DNA of 64,000 bases from Pectobacterium betavasculorum (GCF_000749845.1 NZ_JQHM01000001.1:682001-746000), one strand, 5' to 3'; shown: positions 25,185-40,190, counted from the first letter of the stretch. A program made the numbers and translations. Notes: a model not told the origin generated them from the sequence alone.

Positions 25185-26948
25185 TTATTTGGCTTGCCAA
25201 TAACGACGTTTAGCCTGTTGCAGTTTTTCATAGGCTGCCAGCAGAGATTGGTGCGCAGGCAAAGAGGCAAATGTGTCATCTACGGCAAACAGCCCATAGA
25301 AGCACGCTTCGCCTGCAACAGCGGCACTGGCGGCCTCGACTGTCTCACTGCCGTACATTTTGGTAAAGGCGTCGTAATATTCTGCTGGATCGCGCTCAGA
25401 CTCCTGTGCCAGTAACAGCAGGGTTTGCAGGCAACGGTAGTAATTGCTGCGCTGTGCCGTAAAGACGGAGTCGTTGAAATCTTGCGTCCACTCTGTCCAG
25501 GTCAGAGCCTGATCCAGATCGCCGCCAGCCAGAGCCAGCATGGCTTTCAATTCGCCTACACGTAAAGTGAGCCAGCCATTATCTTTGCCTGTGGCAATAC
25601 CAAGCAACTCGCGTACGCGGGTGAAGTCATCCAACCCTTCGTCGTCCAACTGTTGCAACAGTGCCAGATAGTCTTCTTGTTCCCATTTGCTGTCTGGCAG
25701 GGCCAGCAGCGTTTCACGCAGGTGAGCACCCATGCTGTTATTGGCTAATAGTAGATCATCGGCGGGGTAGATGTCTGACATCCCCGGCACGATGATGCGG
25801 CAGGCATAAACGGCCAGATGCTCATAGTCAGCAATATAGACTTCTTTATCTTCCTGCTGGAAGATCGCCATCAGCGTCGCGAACTCCTCTTCTGTCGATC
25901 CTTTAAAGCTCCAGTCGGCAAATTCATAATCTGCCTGCTTCTTGAACATATCCCAAGAGATCAGACCGCTGGAATCAATAAAGTGGGTTTCCAGATTGGC
26001 GTGTTCGGCAACTTCTTCATCATCGAACGTCGGTGGAGTAAATACGTCCAGATCTTTCAGGCCACGACCCTGTAACAGTTCAGTGACGGTACGTTCCAGC
26101 GCCACGCCGAAGTCAGGGTGCGCGCCGAAGGAGGCAAAACAGGTGCCGTTAGCAGGATTAAACAATACCACGCAAATGACCGGATATTTCCCGCCCAGTG
26201 AGGCATCGTAAGAGAAAATCGGGAAGCCTTCTTTTTCCAGCGTGGCAATCGCTTCGACTACGCCAGGATAGCGGTTCAACACATCTTGCGGAATTTCCGG
26301 CAGGCTGATGGATTCAGCAATGATTCGGTTTTTAATGCTGCGCTCAAACACCTCAGACAGCCCCTGAACGCGGGCTTCGTTGGCGGTGTTACCGGCTGAC
26401 ATCCCGTTAGAGACGTACAGATTACCGATGATATTCATCGGAATATAAACGGTTTGCTGATCGGACTGACGAGTAAACGGCAGGGCGCAAATACCTCTGT
26501 CGGCATTGCCGGATTGCAGATCGATCAGATCGCTGGCGCTCAATTCCTGTTCTGGGTCGTAAAACTGGTGCAGACGTGCATCCAGAATGCCTTCCGGCAG
26601 CGCATTATCTTCCGGGATCGGGAACCATTTTTCATTCGGATAGTGAACGAAATCACCGTTCGCGATAGCTTTACCGAGATAGAAGTCAGCAAAGAAATAG
26701 TTGGTGGACAGACGCTCGAAATATTCGCCTAACGCGGAAGCCAGAGCCGCTTTTTTACTGGCACCTTTGCCGTTAGTGAAGCAGAGCGGGCAATCGCGGT
26801 CCCGAATATGGACAGACCAGACGTTTGGCACTGGGTTCAGCCATGACGCTTCTTCGATGTTAAACCCCAGGTCCTGGAGTTGCTGTTGAAAACGGGCGAT
26901 GGAAACTTCCAGGGCGGCGTCTTTGCCTGGGATAAACGTTTGAGTCAT
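25185..26948 (-). CDS. ycaO: YcaO cyclodehydratase-family protein
   Basis: Founding-type non-azoline YcaO protein. E. coli YcaO is linked to RimO-dependent methylthiolation of ribosomal protein S12; its chemistry is unsettled, though the fold binds ATP. The ATG at 26948 gives MTQTFIPGKDAALE and 587 residues (586 in E. coli). The YcaO core (~60-400) has KKAALASALGEYFERLS, QGLSEVFERSIKNR and GRGLKDLD, followed by a helical TPR-like C-terminal part. It is upstream of focA-pflB, as in E. coli, but has its own promoter divergent from serC. No precursor peptide gene is adjacent. Confidence 0.95.
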   Translation of the reverse strand: MTQTFIPGKDAALEVSIARFQQQLQDLGFNIEEASWLNPVPNVWSVHIRDRDCPLCFTNGKGASKKAALASALGEYFERLSTNYFFADFYLGKAIANGDFVHYPNEKWFPIPEDNALPEGILDARLHQFYDPEQELSASDLIDLQSGNADRGICALPFTRQSDQQTVYIPMNIIGNLYVSNGMSAGNTANEARVQGLSEVFERSIKNRIIAESISLPEIPQDVLNRYPGVVEAIATLEKEGFPIFSYDASLGGKYPVICVVLFNPANGTCFASFGAHPDFGVALERTVTELLQGRGLKDLDVFTPPTFDDEEVAEHANLETHFIDSSGLISWDMFKKQADYEFADWSFKGSTEEEFATLMAIFQQEDKEVYIADYEHLAVYACRIIVPGMSDIYPADDLLLANNSMGAHLRETLLALPDSKWEQEDYLALLQQLDDEGLDDFTRVRELLGIATGKDNGWLTLRVGELKAMLALAGGDLDQALTWTEWTQDFNDSVFTAQRSNYYRCLQTLLLLAQESERDPAEYYDAFTKMYGSETVEAASAAVAGEACFYGLFAVDDTFASLPAHQSLLAAYEKLQQAKRRYWQAK

Positions 26949-27277
26949 GGTGTTCACTCTTATCGAGATTAGCGGAAGCGGCATGATACGGATTTTTCTG
27001 CCTGGACTCTATTTATTCATAACAGATTGGCAACAGCGAAAAAGAACAGACTGCGTAACGTGCCGTTTTGCATAATGAAAGCGCAATAAGCGTTGCAGCC
27101 GCGGTGGACGAGTGATAAAACCGATAACAGGGTAAAAGTAGTGTGGTTATGACGGACATCCCGTTATAACGGCGATCTTGTAACAGCGGTATTTTTATAA
27201 CTAGCAGATTTGTAACTAGCAGATTTGTAACTACAGTGATAAAAACAGCCGCTATTTTTCAGATGTGGTGAGGGGAA
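26949..27277. other. ycaO-serC divergent intergenic region, 329 nt
   Basis: Contains the promoters of ycaO (minus) and serC (plus). The only striking structure is the tandem repeat at 27199-27233, 45 nt upstream of serC. No gene seen. Confidence 0.5.
27199..27233. repeat. Tandem 15-nt repeat upstream of serC
   Basis: The unit AACTAGCAGATTTGT occurs twice in perfect tandem, followed by a partial third copy (AACTA). It lies 45-79 nt before the serC ATG, so it overlaps or abuts the probable core promoter. Slipped-strand change of copy number is possible. Confidence 0.85.
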
Positions 27278-28363
27278 ATGGCTCAGATTTTTAATTTTAG
27301 CGCCGGTCCAGCAATGCTGCCGGTTGAAGTATTGCGTCGTGCTGAACAGGAATTATGTAATTGGAATGGCTTGGGTACATCGGTCATGGAAATCAGCCAC
27401 CGCAGTAAGGAGTTTATGCAGGTTGCCGCTGAATCCGAACAAGATCTGCGTGATTTGCTGAAAATCCCCTCTAACTACAAAGTGCTCTTTTGCCACGGGG
27501 GTGCACGTGCACAATTTGCGGCAGTGCCGTTAAATCTCTTGGGTGAGCGCTCAACAGCGGACTACATCGACGGTGGATATTGGGCACACAGCGCAATCAA
27601 TGAAGCAGAAAAATACTGCACGCCTAACGTGATTGACGTTAAAACGCGCGTTGGCGATCTGCGGGGCGTTAAGCCGATGCGCGAATGGAAATTGTCTGAT
27701 GACGCTGCGTTTGTGCATTACTGCCCGAACGAAACGATTGACGGTATTGCGATCGAAGAAGAGCCGGATTTTGGCGATAAAATTGTGGTCGCCGACTATT
27801 CTTCCAGCATCCTGTCTCGCCGGATTGACGTTAGCCGCTATGGTGTGATCTATGCTGGTGCGCAGAAAAATATCGGACCTGCTGGCTTGACGCTCGTTAT
27901 CGTGCGTGAAGATTTACTGGGGAAAGCGCGTCGTGAGCTGCCATCAATTCTGGATTACCAGGTTTTGGCGGACAATGACTCCATGTTTAACACGCCGCCG
28001 ACCTTTGCCTGGTATCTGTCCGGCATGGTCTTCAAGTGGCTGAAAGAGCACGGCGGTCTGGCTGAAATGGAAAAACGGAACCAAGAGAAAGCCGACCTGC
28101 TATATAGCGCGATTGATGGTAGCGATTTTTATCGTAATGATGTCGCAGTAGCGAACCGCTCTCGCATGAATGTGCCGTTCCTGCTGGCGGACTCCGCGTT
28201 GGATAACGTCTTCCTGGAAGAATCCGTCGCTGCGGGTCTGCACGCGCTGAAAGGGCATCGTGTTGTAGGCGGCATGCGTGCTTCTATTTACAATGCGATG
28301 CCATTGGAAGGCGTGAAAGCGCTGACTGAGTTTATGGCCGACTTCGCACGTCGCCACGGTTGA
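27278..28363 (+). CDS. serC: 3-phosphoserine/phosphohydroxythreonine aminotransferase
   Basis: PLP enzyme making phosphoserine (serine synthesis) and 4-phosphohydroxythreonine (pyridoxine synthesis). 361 residues, start [19 protein letters not shown] as in E. coli. The PLP lysine is in [15 protein letters not shown] near 198; other blocks are [17 protein letters not shown] and [18 protein letters not shown]. Forms the classical serC-aroA operon, 81 nt apart, linking serine and aromatic synthesis. Confidence 0.98.
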   Translation: MAQIFNFSAGPAMLPVEVLRRAEQELCNWNGLGTSVMEISHRSKEFMQVAAESEQDLRDLLKIPSNYKVLFCHGGARAQFAAVPLNLLGERSTADYIDGGYWAHSAINEAEKYCTPNVIDVKTRVGDLRGVKPMREWKLSDDAAFVHYCPNETIDGIAIEEEPDFGDKIVVADYSSSILSRRIDVSRYGVIYAGAQKNIGPAGLTLVIVREDLLGKARRELPSILDYQVLADNDSMFNTPPTFAWYLSGMVFKWLKEHGGLAEMEKRNQEKADLLYSAIDGSDFYRNDVAVANRSRMNVPFLLADSALDNVFLEESVAAGLHALKGHRVVGGMRASIYNAMPLEGVKALTEFMADFARRHG

Positions 28364-28393
28364 TTCACGCCAACCTTGCTATACATTTTGATC

Positions 28394-28417
28394 AACCTCG
28401 GACTTTCCGGGGTTTTA
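28394..28417 (+). terminator. Partial terminator in the serC-aroA gap
   Basis: AACCTCGGA-CTT-TCCGGGGTT with a single G-T pair, followed by TTAT. It lies between two genes that are cotranscribed in E. coli, so it probably terminates only part of the serC transcripts. Confidence 0.55.
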
Positions 28418-28444
28418 TGTCCACGTTGAAAGAATAGGCTTCAC

Positions 28445-29734
28445 ATGCAGGAATCCCTGACCCTACAACCCATCAAGCTGATTAACGGTACACTTAACCT
28501 TCCAGGATCAAAAAGCGTCTCTAACCGTGCGCTTTTGCTGGCAGCCTTATCTAAAGGAAAGACCCGACTGACGAACCTGTTAGACAGTGATGACGTTCGT
28601 CATATGCTGACTGCTTTAACGGCGTTGGGGGTGGAATATCATCTGTCATCTGATCGAACCGTGTGTGAGATTATTGGGCTGGGTGGTGCATTTACGGCGG
28701 AGCAGCCGCTGGAACTGTTTTTAGGGAATGCGGGTACCGCGATGCGTCCACTGGCTGCGGCTCTGTGTCTGTCGGATGGCGATATTGTACTGACAGGCGA
28801 ACCGCGTATGAAAGAGCGACCGATCGGGCATCTGGTCGATGCTCTACGCCAGGGTGGTGCGAAGATTGACTATCTGGAACAGGAAAACTATCCCCCGCTT
28901 CGCCTGCACGGTGGTTTCCAGGGCGGCGAAATTAGCGTGGATGGCAGTGTGTCGAGCCAGTTTCTGACAGCCCTACTGATGACAGCGCCACTGGCCGTGC
29001 AGGATACGCAAATCAGCATTCAGGGCGATCTCGTTTCTAAACCGTATATCGATATCACGCTACATATGATGAAAGCGTTTGGTATTGATGTACGCCATGA
29101 AAATTACCAGCGCTTCTTCGTGGCGGGTCGCCAGCAGTATCGTTCACCGGGTGATTATCTGGTTGAAGGCGATGCGTCGTCGGCCTCTTATTTCCTGGCT
29201 GCAGCGGCCATTAAAGGCGGTGTTGTACGCGTGACCGGCGTGGGTCGTAATAGCGTACAAGGTGATATCCGTTTTGCCGATGTTCTGGAAAAGATGGGCG
29301 CAATTGTACGCTGGGGTGAAGGCTATATTGAATGCGAACGTGGTGAACTGCACGCGATCGATATGGATATGAATCACATCCCTGATGCCGCAATGACTAT
29401 CGCTACGGCGGCGCTTTTCGCTCAGGGCGGTACCACCACGCTGCGTAATATCTATAACTGGCGCGTTAAAGAAACCGATCGTTTAGCTGCGATGGCGATT
29501 GAGCTGCGCAAAGTAGGCGCGGAAGTGGAAGAGGGGAATGACTACATTCGCATTACGCCGCCAGCCAAGCTGAAAGCGGCAGAAATCGGCACGTATAACG
29601 ATCATCGCATGGCGATGTGTTTCTCGCTGGTGGCGCTATCAGATACCCCAGTCACGATTTTGGATCCGAAGTGTACGGCTAAAACCTTCCCTGACTACTT
29701 CGAGCAATTGGCGCGTCTCAGCGAACTGGCTTAA
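28445..29734 (+). CDS. aroA: 5-enolpyruvylshikimate-3-phosphate synthase
   Basis: Sixth shikimate-pathway enzyme, condensing PEP with shikimate-3-phosphate; the glyphosate target. 429 residues (427 in E. coli). Active-site blocks: [35 protein letters not shown] (the glyphosate-sensitive type with Gly-Asn-Ala-Gly-Thr-Ala), [14 protein letters not shown] and [12 protein letters not shown]. Last gene of serC-aroA, with a strong terminator. Confidence 0.98.
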   Translation: MQESLTLQPIKLINGTLNLPGSKSVSNRALLLAALSKGKTRLTNLLDSDDVRHMLTALTALGVEYHLSSDRTVCEIIGLGGAFTAEQPLELFLGNAGTAMRPLAAALCLSDGDIVLTGEPRMKERPIGHLVDALRQGGAKIDYLEQENYPPLRLHGGFQGGEISVDGSVSSQFLTALLMTAPLAVQDTQISIQGDLVSKPYIDITLHMMKAFGIDVRHENYQRFFVAGRQQYRSPGDYLVEGDASSASYFLAAAAIKGGVVRVTGVGRNSVQGDIRFADVLEKMGAIVRWGEGYIECERGELHAIDMDMNHIPDAAMTIATAALFAQGGTTTLRNIYNWRVKETDRLAAMAIELRKVGAEVEEGNDYIRITPPAKLKAAEIGTYNDHRMAMCFSLVALSDTPVTILDPKCTAKTFPDYFEQLARLSELA

Positions 29735-29743
29735 TTCCTTTCT

Positions 29744-29767
29744 AAGGCACGGCTCCCGTGCCTTTTT
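29744..29767 (+). terminator. aroA intrinsic terminator
   Basis: AAGGCACGG-CTC-CCGTGCCTT plus T run, 10 nt after the aroA stop: a strong Rho-independent terminator. Confidence 0.92.
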
Positions 29768-29957
29768 TCTCGTTCGATTTCCACCACATTCCGCTCTGTT
29801 TTCCTTCCGAAAGTGCGTAGCGCGTTCAGATAATGCCTTATTTTTCCCGTCATTCCGGTATTGTGGGGTAACCTTTCTCTGTATTGATGCGTATAATGAG
29901 GCATCCGTGATGCCATAAACGGCATAAGCGGAACTTCCCAGTATTAAGGAGAGAGAA

Positions 29958-30635
29958 ATGACGGTGATGGCACCGGTAGTTACGGTTGACGGACCGAGCG
30001 GCGCAGGTAAAGGTACTTTATGTAAGGCATTGGCTGAAGCTTTACAATGGAACCTGCTGGACTCGGGGGCTATCTATCGTGTTTTGGCGTTGGCGGCGTT
30101 ACACCATCGTGTGGATATCAGTTCCGAAGATGCGCTGGTCCCGCTAGCCTCTCATCTTGATGTGCGCTTTGTTGCAGAAGATGGGCAGTTGAAAGTCATT
30201 CTGGAAGGTGAAGACGTTAGCCACGAAATTCGTACCGAAGCGGTGGGTAACACGGCTTCTCAGGCAGCGGCTTTTCCTCGCGTTCGTGAAGCATTATTAC
30301 GGCGGCAGCGTGCTTTCCGTGAGGCTCCGGGGTTGATTGCCGATGGACGTGATATGGGAACTGTGGTCTTTCCTGACGCGCCGGTGAAGATTTTCCTGGA
30401 TGCCAGTGCTGAAGAGCGTGCACAACGTCGCATGCTACAGTTGCAGGGGAAGGGCTTTAATGTTAACTTTGAACGTCTTTTGTCTGAGATAAAAGAACGG
30501 GATGAGCGCGATCGTAGCCGCCCCGTTGCGCCGTTAGTGCCTGCTGCCGATGCGTTGGTGCTGGATTCAACGGAAATGACCATCGATGAAGTGATAGCGC
30601 GTGCGTTGGCTTATGCCCGCGAAATTTTAGCGTAA
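29958..30635 (+). CDS. cmk: Cytidylate kinase
   Basis: Phosphorylates CMP and dCMP with ATP. 225 residues (227 in E. coli). P-loop [15 protein letters not shown] near 13-27, [18 protein letters not shown], the nucleotide-monophosphate-binding insert and [20 protein letters not shown]. Starts 19 nt after a GGAGAG site. A consensus-like -10 (TATAAT, 29892-29897) lies upstream. Conserved cmk-rpsA-ihfB order. Confidence 0.98.
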   Translation: MTVMAPVVTVDGPSGAGKGTLCKALAEALQWNLLDSGAIYRVLALAALHHRVDISSEDALVPLASHLDVRFVAEDGQLKVILEGEDVSHEIRTEAVGNTASQAAAFPRVREALLRRQRAFREAPGLIADGRDMGTVVFPDAPVKIFLDASAEERAQRRMLQLQGKGFNVNFERLLSEIKERDERDRSRPVAPLVPAADALVLDSTEMTIDEVIARALAYAREILA

Positions 30636-30751
30636 TCACAGAAAACTGAATTTTTACCTCGCTGTAAGGATGCACAGCGGGGCATGTTAAACAACCCCAT
30701 CGAGCAGGATGCCAGATGGACGTTAAATTGAAACCCTTAAGATTATCAAAC

Positions 30752-32425
30752 ATGACTGAATCTTTTGCTCAACTCTTTGAAGAATCCCTGAAAGAAATCG
30801 AAACCCGTCCTGGTTCCATCGTACGTGGTGTTGTTGTTGCTATTGATAAAGATGTCGTACTGGTTGACGCCGGTCTGAAATCTGAATCTGCCATTCCGGT
30901 AGAGCAATTCAAGAACGCACAGGGCGAACTGGAAATTCAGGTTGGTGATGAAGTAGACGTTGCTCTGGACGCTATCGAAGATGGCTTCGGTGAAACCCTG
31001 CTTTCTCGCGAAAAAGCTAAACGTCATGAAGCATGGCTGACGCTGGAAAAAGCCTACGAAGAAGCTGCAACGGTTACTGGTATTATCAACGGTAAAGTTA
31101 AAGGCGGTTTCACTGTTGAGCTGAACGGCATTCGTGCGTTCCTGCCAGGTTCTCTGGTAGACGTTCGTCCGGTTCGCGACACGCTGCATCTGGAAGGCAA
31201 AGAGCTTGAGTTCAAAGTTATCAAGCTGGATCAGAAACGCAACAACGTTGTTGTTTCCCGCCGTGCAGTTATCGAATCTGAAAACAGCGCTGAACGCGAT
31301 CAACTGCTGGAAAACCTGCAGGAAGGCATGGAAGTTAAAGGTATCGTTAAGAACCTTACTGACTACGGTGCATTCGTTGATCTGGGTGGCGTTGATGGCC
31401 TGCTGCATATCACTGATATGGCTTGGAAACGTGTTAAACACCCAAGCGAAATCGTCAATGTGGGCGACGAAATCACTGTTAAAGTGCTGAAATTCGACCG
31501 CGAGCGCACCCGTGTGTCTCTGGGTCTGAAACAGCTGGGCGAAGATCCATGGGTCGCTATCGCTAAGCGTTACCCAGAAAGCACGCGTCTGACTGGCCGC
31601 GTAACCAACCTGACTGATTACGGCTGTTTCGTTGAAATCGAAGAAGGCGTTGAAGGTCTGGTACACGTTTCCGAAATGGATTGGACCAACAAAAACATCC
31701 ACCCATCCAAAGTTGTTAACGTTGGTGATGTAGTGGAAGTTATGGTTCTGGATATCGATGAAGAACGTCGTCGTATCTCCCTGGGCCTGAAACAGTGTAA
31801 ATCTAACCCATGGCAGCTGTTCGCAGAAACTCACAACAAGGGCGACCGCGTTGAAGGTAAAATCAAGTCAATCACTGACTTCGGTATCTTCATCGGTCTG
31901 GACGGCGGCATCGATGGTCTGGTGCACCTGTCCGACATCTCCTGGAACGTGGCTGGCGAAGAAGCCGTTCGCGAATACAAGAAAGGTGATGAAATCGCCG
32001 CTGTTGTTCTGCAGGTTGACGCAGAGCGCGAGCGTATCTCCCTGGGCGTGAAACAACTGGCTGAAGACCCGTTCAATAACTACCTGTCTGTTAACAAGAA
32101 AGGTGCTATTGTTACTGGTAAAGTTACAGCAGTTGACGCCAAAGGTGCTACAGTTGAATTAGCAGACGGCGTAGAAGGCTATCTGCGTGCTTCTGAAGCT
32201 TCTCGCGATCGCATTGAAGATGCAACGCTGGTACTGAACGTTGGCGACAGCGTCGAAGCGAAATACACCGGTGTTGATCGTAAAAACCGCGTGGTTAGCC
32301 TGTCTGTCCGTGCGAAAGACGAAGCTGACGAGAAAGATGCAATCGCAACTGTTAACAACAAGCCTGAAGAAAACAATTTCTCCAGCGCGATGGCAGAAGC
32401 GTTCAAAGCAGCTAAAGGCGAGTAA
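30752..32425 (+). CDS. rpsA: 30S ribosomal protein S1
   Basis: Largest ribosomal protein; docks mRNAs on the 30S subunit. The ATG at 30752 gives [13 protein letters not shown] and 557 residues, the E. coli length; an upstream in-frame ATG at 30716 lies in the leader. Six S1 OB-fold repeats run through the chain (about 21-87, 105-171, 192-260, 277-347, 364-434, 451-520). Codon use is highly biased, as for strongly expressed genes. The start lacks a good Shine-Dalgarno sequence, which is characteristic of rpsA, whose mRNA leader is recognised by S1 itself for autogenous control. A dyad CTCGCTGT..ACAGCGGG lies ~70 nt upstream of the start. Confidence 0.98.
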   Translation: MTESFAQLFEESLKEIETRPGSIVRGVVVAIDKDVVLVDAGLKSESAIPVEQFKNAQGELEIQVGDEVDVALDAIEDGFGETLLSREKAKRHEAWLTLEKAYEEAATVTGIINGKVKGGFTVELNGIRAFLPGSLVDVRPVRDTLHLEGKELEFKVIKLDQKRNNVVVSRRAVIESENSAERDQLLENLQEGMEVKGIVKNLTDYGAFVDLGGVDGLLHITDMAWKRVKHPSEIVNVGDEITVKVLKFDRERTRVSLGLKQLGEDPWVAIAKRYPESTRLTGRVTNLTDYGCFVEIEEGVEGLVHVSEMDWTNKNIHPSKVVNVGDVVEVMVLDIDEERRRISLGLKQCKSNPWQLFAETHNKGDRVEGKIKSITDFGIFIGLDGGIDGLVHLSDISWNVAGEEAVREYKKGDEIAAVVLQVDAERERISLGVKQLAEDPFNNYLSVNKKGAIVTGKVTAVDAKGATVELADGVEGYLRASEASRDRIEDATLVLNVGDSVEAKYTGVDRKNRVVSLSVRAKDEADEKDAIATVNNKPEENNFSSAMAEAFKAAKGE

Positions 32426-32436
32426 TCACAACGGTA

Positions 32437-32465
32437 GAATGAGCAACGTAAGTTGCTCATTCTTG
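32437..32465 (+). terminator. Hairpin after rpsA
   Basis: GAATGAGCAAC-GTAA-GTTGCTCATTC is a perfect 11-bp stem, 11 nt after the rpsA stop, followed by TTG only. Probably a partial terminator allowing some readthrough to ihfB. Confidence 0.65.
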
Positions 32466-32516
32466 TAACGGTAGTCAGTTATCCTGGCTATTGATAGCCA
32501 CGTATTTGGAGGCGCT

Positions 32517-32801
32517 ATGACCAAGTCTGAACTTATTGAAAGGCTTGCTGGACAGCAATCTCATATCCCGGCCAAAGTGGTTGAGGATGCAGTGAAAGAA
32601 ATGCTTGAACAAATGGCCTCTACGTTAGCCGAAGGCGATCGTATTGAAATCCGTGGGTTTGGCAGTTTTTCACTTCACTACCGTGCACCGCGTGTAGGTC
32701 GTAATCCGAAAACGGGTGATAAAGTTGAGCTGGAAGGTAAGTACGTCCCTCACTTTAAGCCAGGTAAGGAACTCCGCGATCGCGCTAATATTTATGGCTA
32801 A
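32517..32801 (+). CDS. ihfB: Integration host factor beta subunit
   Basis: Sequence-specific DNA-bending nucleoid protein, heterodimer with IhfA. 94 residues, as in E. coli. The DNA-intercalating beta arm is clear ([20 protein letters not shown], with the Arg-Asn-Pro tip). A GGAGG site precedes the ATG. Strong terminator downstream. Confidence 0.98.
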   Translation: MTKSELIERLAGQQSHIPAKVVEDAVKEMLEQMASTLAEGDRIEIRGFGSFSLHYRAPRVGRNPKTGDKVELEGKYVPHFKPGKELRDRANIYG

Positions 32802-32827
32802 TTTTTAGTCCTAAATACCAGCCTTAT

Positions 32828-32855
32828 AAAAGCACCCACGTTGGGTGCTTTTTTA
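32828..32855 (+). terminator. ihfB intrinsic terminator
   Basis: AAAAGCACCCA-CGT-TGGGTGCTTTT plus additional T residues: a perfect stem with U tract 26 nt after the ihfB stop. A-rich 5' side could also act on the minus strand. Confidence 0.92.
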
Positions 32856-32924
32856 CATTAATAGCCACCGTACTCTCAGCACTCCTGTCGATATGGCACG
32901 TCTATCTAACATCATATATGTTAT

Positions 32925-32953
32925 CCCGCGCTATCAATGGCTGATAACGCGGG
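32925..32953 (-). terminator. his operon 3' hairpin
   Basis: On the minus strand, 8 nt after the hisI stop: CCCGCGTTATCA..TGATAGCGCGGG, a 12-position stem with one mismatch. The U tract is poor, but placement fits the end of the his operon. Confidence 0.5.
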
Positions 32954-32961
32954 GAACAAGC

Positions 32962-33587
32962 CTACTTATTGTGACGCGCTTTCAGACGATTGATGATGGT
33001 CGCCAGATCTAAATCCTGATCCTGTAGCAGCACCAGCAGGTGGTACATTAAATCTGCGGCCTCGTTGGTCAGCTCTTCGCGATCGTGTACCGTTGCCGCT
33101 AACGCAGCTTCCAATCCTTCTTCGCCGACTTTCTGCGCAATACGCTTGGTGCCGCTGGCATACAGACGTGCAGTATAAGAACTGTCTGGGTCGGCATGCT
33201 TACGCTCTGCCAGCAGTTGCTCCAACTGATAGAGGAACGTCCAGTCGCTGGCAGCAGGCGAGAAACAGCTGCTGGTACCCAGATGACAGGTTGGGCCGAT
33301 AGGATTAACCAGAATCAGCAGTGTGTCGTTATCGCAGTCTGGCGTGATTGAAACGACATTCAGGAAATGGCCGGAAGATTCGCCTTTCGTCCACAACCGC
33401 TGTTTGGTACGCGAGAAAAACGTCACCTTGCCGCTCTCTTCGGTAGCCTGCAACGCATCCTGATTCATGTAGCCCAGCATCAACACTTCACCGGATACCG
33501 CATGTTGCACGACAACTGGCAGCATGCCGTCCGTTTTTTCCCAATCGAGTTGGTTTCGTTGCTCGTCGTTTAGAAAGAACTCTTCAC

Positions 33588-33594
<7 letters not shown>
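32962..33594 (-). CDS. hisI: Bifunctional phosphoribosyl-AMP cyclohydrolase / phosphoribosyl-ATP pyrophosphatase
   Basis: HisIE, steps 2 and 3 of histidine synthesis. 210 residues. The N-terminal cyclohydrolase domain carries [19 protein letters not shown] and the metal-binding DCDNDTLL and [12 protein letters not shown] blocks. The C-terminal MazG-like pyrophosphatase (~115-205) contains [13 protein letters not shown] and [14 protein letters not shown]. Last gene of the operon; overlaps hisF by 7 nt. Confidence 0.97.
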
Positions 33595-35089
<1,495 letters not shown>

Positions 35090-35680
35090 CTACATCTCCA
35101 GAAAGTTTTTCAGCAACTGCGCGCCCGCAGCACCAGAACGCTCAGGGTGGAATTGCACACCAAAGAAATTATCTTTTTCCAGCGCCGCGGTGAAGGCTTC
35201 GCCGTAGTTGGCTTGTGCAATCGTGTTTTCGCAGACTGGCATTGCATAGCTGTGAACGAAATAGAAATAAGCGCCGTCATCGATATCGCGGAACAAACGA
35301 TGTCCGGCCTTCGGAATCACCTGATTCCAGCCCATGTGCGGCAGCGGCAAGCCGTGATCAACCATCTTTTTCACTGGCGCATCGACAATCCCCAGCGTGG
35401 GGATGCCACCATTTTCGTCGCTGTGTGTCCCCAGCAACTGCATGCCGAGGCAAATGCCGAGAACCGGTTGAGTACAGGCTTTGATCAGCGCGATCAGATC
35501 GCGTTCTTCCAGTTGATTCATCGCTGCCTGCGCGGTGCCTACGCCCGGCAGAAATAGCTTGTCTGCTTGCAGGACAATCTCGGCCTCGCGGCTGACAACA
35601 GGCGTATACCCCAACCGCTGCACGGCGTAGGTCACCGAAGAGAGGTTAGCGCAGTCGGTATCAAGAATGACGACTTTCAT
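35090..35680 (-). CDS. hisH: Imidazole glycerol phosphate synthase, glutamine amidotransferase subunit
   Basis: Class I glutaminase partner of HisF. 196 residues with the catalytic Cys in [18 protein letters not shown] near 77 and the His-Glu pair in [12 protein letters not shown] near 178-180. Oxyanion region [11 protein letters not shown] present. Start codon overlaps the hisB stop by one base. Confidence 0.98.
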   Translation of the reverse strand: MKVVILDTDCANLSSVTYAVQRLGYTPVVSREAEIVLQADKLFLPGVGTAQAAMNQLEERDLIALIKACTQPVLGICLGMQLLGTHSDENGGIPTLGIVDAPVKKMVDHGLPLPHMGWNQVIPKAGHRLFRDIDDGAYFYFVHSYAMPVCENTIAQANYGEAFTAALEKDNFFGVQFHPERSGAAGAQLLKNFLEM

Positions 35681-36747
35681 CAGAGCACTCCTTTCGAACT
35701 CGGCAGCGTGTCACCCTCGACGCGAATTGCCTGACGCAGAGTGCGTCCGAAGACTTTAAACAGGCTTTCCACACGGTGATGATCGTTACGCCCTTTGGTT
35801 TTCAGGTGCAGTGTGCAGGCCATGGAATAAGACAGTGAGCGGAAGAAGTGTTCAACCATTTCCGTACTCAGATCGCCAACGCGCTGATAGTTGAATTCGG
35901 CTTTATATTCCAGATGCGGACGCCCTGAAATATCCAGCGCACAGCGTGCCAGGCACTCATCCATCGGCAGGACGAAACCAAAACGGCCAATACCGCGTTT
36001 GTCGCCCAGCGCTTTATTCAGGGCTTCGCCCAGTGCCAGACCGCTATCTTCCACCGTGTGATGATCGTCAATGTACAGGTCGCCTTTCACTTCAATGTTC
36101 ATGCGGAAGCCGCCGTGAGTGGCGATCTGATCCAGCATGTGATCGAAGAAGCCGACGCCAGTATTGATTTTGCTGCCGCCTTCCTGATCCAGCCAGACGT
36201 TTACATCAATTGCGGTTTCACGCGTGACGCGGTTGACGTGTGCATGGCGGTTACGTTTGGTCAACTGGTTGGCGATCGCTTGCCAGTTCAGCCCACCTCG
36301 CTGGTAGAGCAGGCCAGTAATGCCCATATTCTGCGCCAGTTGGATATCGGTCTGACGGTCACCGATGACGTAGCTATTTGCTGTATCCATCAGGCCGTTG
36401 TTCAAATAGGCAGTCACCAGTTCGGTTTTGGGTTTGCGGCAGGTGCAGTTATCCGCCGGCAAATGTGGGCAAATCAACACTTGCTCAAACTGGACGCCCT
36501 GCGATGTCAGAATCTGCATCATCAGGTTGTGCGGGGGATCGAAGGTTTCCTGCGGAAAACTATCGGTTCCCAGCCCATCCTGATTCGTGATCATCACCAG
36601 CGTATAACCAGCCTTTTGCAGCGCCAGCAGCGAGGGAATGACATCTGGTTCCAGTGCCAGTTTATCCAGACGGTCAACCTGAAAATCCTCAGGCGGTTCA
36701 GCAATCAATGTTCCGTCACGGTCGATAAAGAGGTATTTCTGGCCCAC
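35680..36747 (-). CDS. hisB: Bifunctional histidinol-phosphatase / imidazoleglycerol-phosphate dehydratase
   Basis: Steps 7 and 9 of the pathway in one chain, as in other gammaproteobacteria. 355 residues. The N-terminal HAD phosphatase (~1-165) has [12 protein letters not shown] and the zinc-binding [14 protein letters not shown] loop. The C-terminal dehydratase (~168-355) has the manganese-binding repeats [31 protein letters not shown] and [15 protein letters not shown]. Adjacent genes on both sides belong to the same operon. Confidence 0.98.
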   Translation of the reverse strand: MGQKYLFIDRDGTLIAEPPEDFQVDRLDKLALEPDVIPSLLALQKAGYTLVMITNQDGLGTDSFPQETFDPPHNLMMQILTSQGVQFEQVLICPHLPADNCTCRKPKTELVTAYLNNGLMDTANSYVIGDRQTDIQLAQNMGITGLLYQRGGLNWQAIANQLTKRNRHAHVNRVTRETAIDVNVWLDQEGGSKINTGVGFFDHMLDQIATHGGFRMNIEVKGDLYIDDHHTVEDSGLALGEALNKALGDKRGIGRFGFVLPMDECLARCALDISGRPHLEYKAEFNYQRVGDLSTEMVEHFFRSLSYSMACTLHLKTKGRNDHHRVESLFKVFGRTLRQAIRVEGDTLPSSKGVL

Positions 36748-36762
36748 GTGAGCTCCTTAAAA

Positions 36763-39166
<2,404 letters not shown>

Positions 39167-39167
<1 letters not shown>

Positions 39168-40066
39168 CACTCCATCATTTTTTCAATCGGCAGGACCAGA
39201 ATAGAACTGGCACCCAACGATTTCAGTTTTTCCATGGTTTCCCAGAATAGCGTTTCGCTGCTGACCATGTGCATAGCGACTCGACTTTGGTCGCCTGCCA
39301 GCGGCAGAATGGTCGGGCGCTCTGCACCTGGCAGCAGGGCTATGACTTCATCCAGACGTTCGCTCGGCGCGTGCAGCATGATGTATTTGGATTCACGTGC
39401 CTGAATCACGCCTTGCATACGGGTCAGCAGTTTATCGATTAGCTGTTGTTTCTCTGCGGGCATCTCGCCGTCGCGCTGAATCAGGCAGGCTTTGGAGCGG
39501 TAAATCACTTCCACTTCGCGCAGGCCGTTAGCTTCCAGCGTGGCACCGGTTGATACCAGATCGCAGATGGCATCGGCCAGACCCGCACGCGGTGCCACTT
39601 CGACGGAACCGTTGAGCAGACAGGATTTGAAATTGACGGATTGTCTGTCGAGATATTGTTTGAGCAAGTGAGGATAAGAGGTGGCAATACGTTTGTTTTG
39701 CAGGCATTCAGGGCCGGTATAAGCTTCGTCCAATGGCATGGCCAGCGACAGTCGGCAGCCGCCAAAGTCCAGTCGACGCAGCGTGAAGTAACGCGGATCT
39801 TCGCCTTGTGCTCGGCGATTTAACAGCTCTTCTTCCAGCACATTTTCACCGATGATACCCAGATCGACCACGCCATCCATCACCAGACCGGGGATATCGT
39901 CATCACGAACGCGCAGGATATCAATTGGCATATTTTCTGCGAACGCGATAAGACGCTGTTGCTGTAAGTTGATTTTAATACCGCAGCGCGCCAGCAGCTC
40001 GCGTGAATCGTCGCTCAGGCGGCCTGACTTCTGCATTGCGATCCGTAAACGTGTTTTATCCAGCAT
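39167..40066 (-). CDS. hisG: ATP phosphoribosyltransferase
   Basis: First and feedback-controlled step of histidine synthesis. 299 residues, the long (HisG-L) form with a C-terminal ACT-like regulatory domain (~225-299). The catalytic domain includes [29 protein letters not shown], the [18 protein letters not shown] segment and the PRPP loop [20 protein letters not shown]. First structural gene after the hisL leader. Confidence 0.98.
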
Positions 40067-40117
40067 GGAAACCTCATTAACCTGTCAAATTTAAATTTCT
40101 AGCAATATAGCGAGCAT

Positions 40118-40141
40118 AAAAAAACGTCGGGAACGTTTTTT
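40118..40141. terminator. Second A-T rich hairpin with U tract in the his leader
   Basis: AAAAAACGT-CGGGA-ACGTTTTTT, symmetrical and with T runs in both directions, 52 nt upstream of the hisG start. It is distinct from the GC-rich attenuator at 40191-40222. The AT-rich stem makes it a weaker terminator; it might trim readthrough or have no role. Confidence 0.4.
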
Positions 40142-40190
40142 AACGTTGCATAGCAACGGCCTGTAAGGTGCGCACAAGGATAGCGCGCAT

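Noticed and set aside
25185-26948. ycaO as part of a RiPP (azoline peptide) biosynthesis cluster
   Set aside because: It is the widespread housekeeping YcaO of enterobacteria with focA-pflB beside it; no precursor peptide, dehydrogenase or exporter is adjacent.
30746-31834. 362-codon open frame on the minus strand across rpsA
   Set aside because: Antisense shadow of the strongly codon-biased rpsA; Phe/Asn/Gln-rich, no start signal and no domain.
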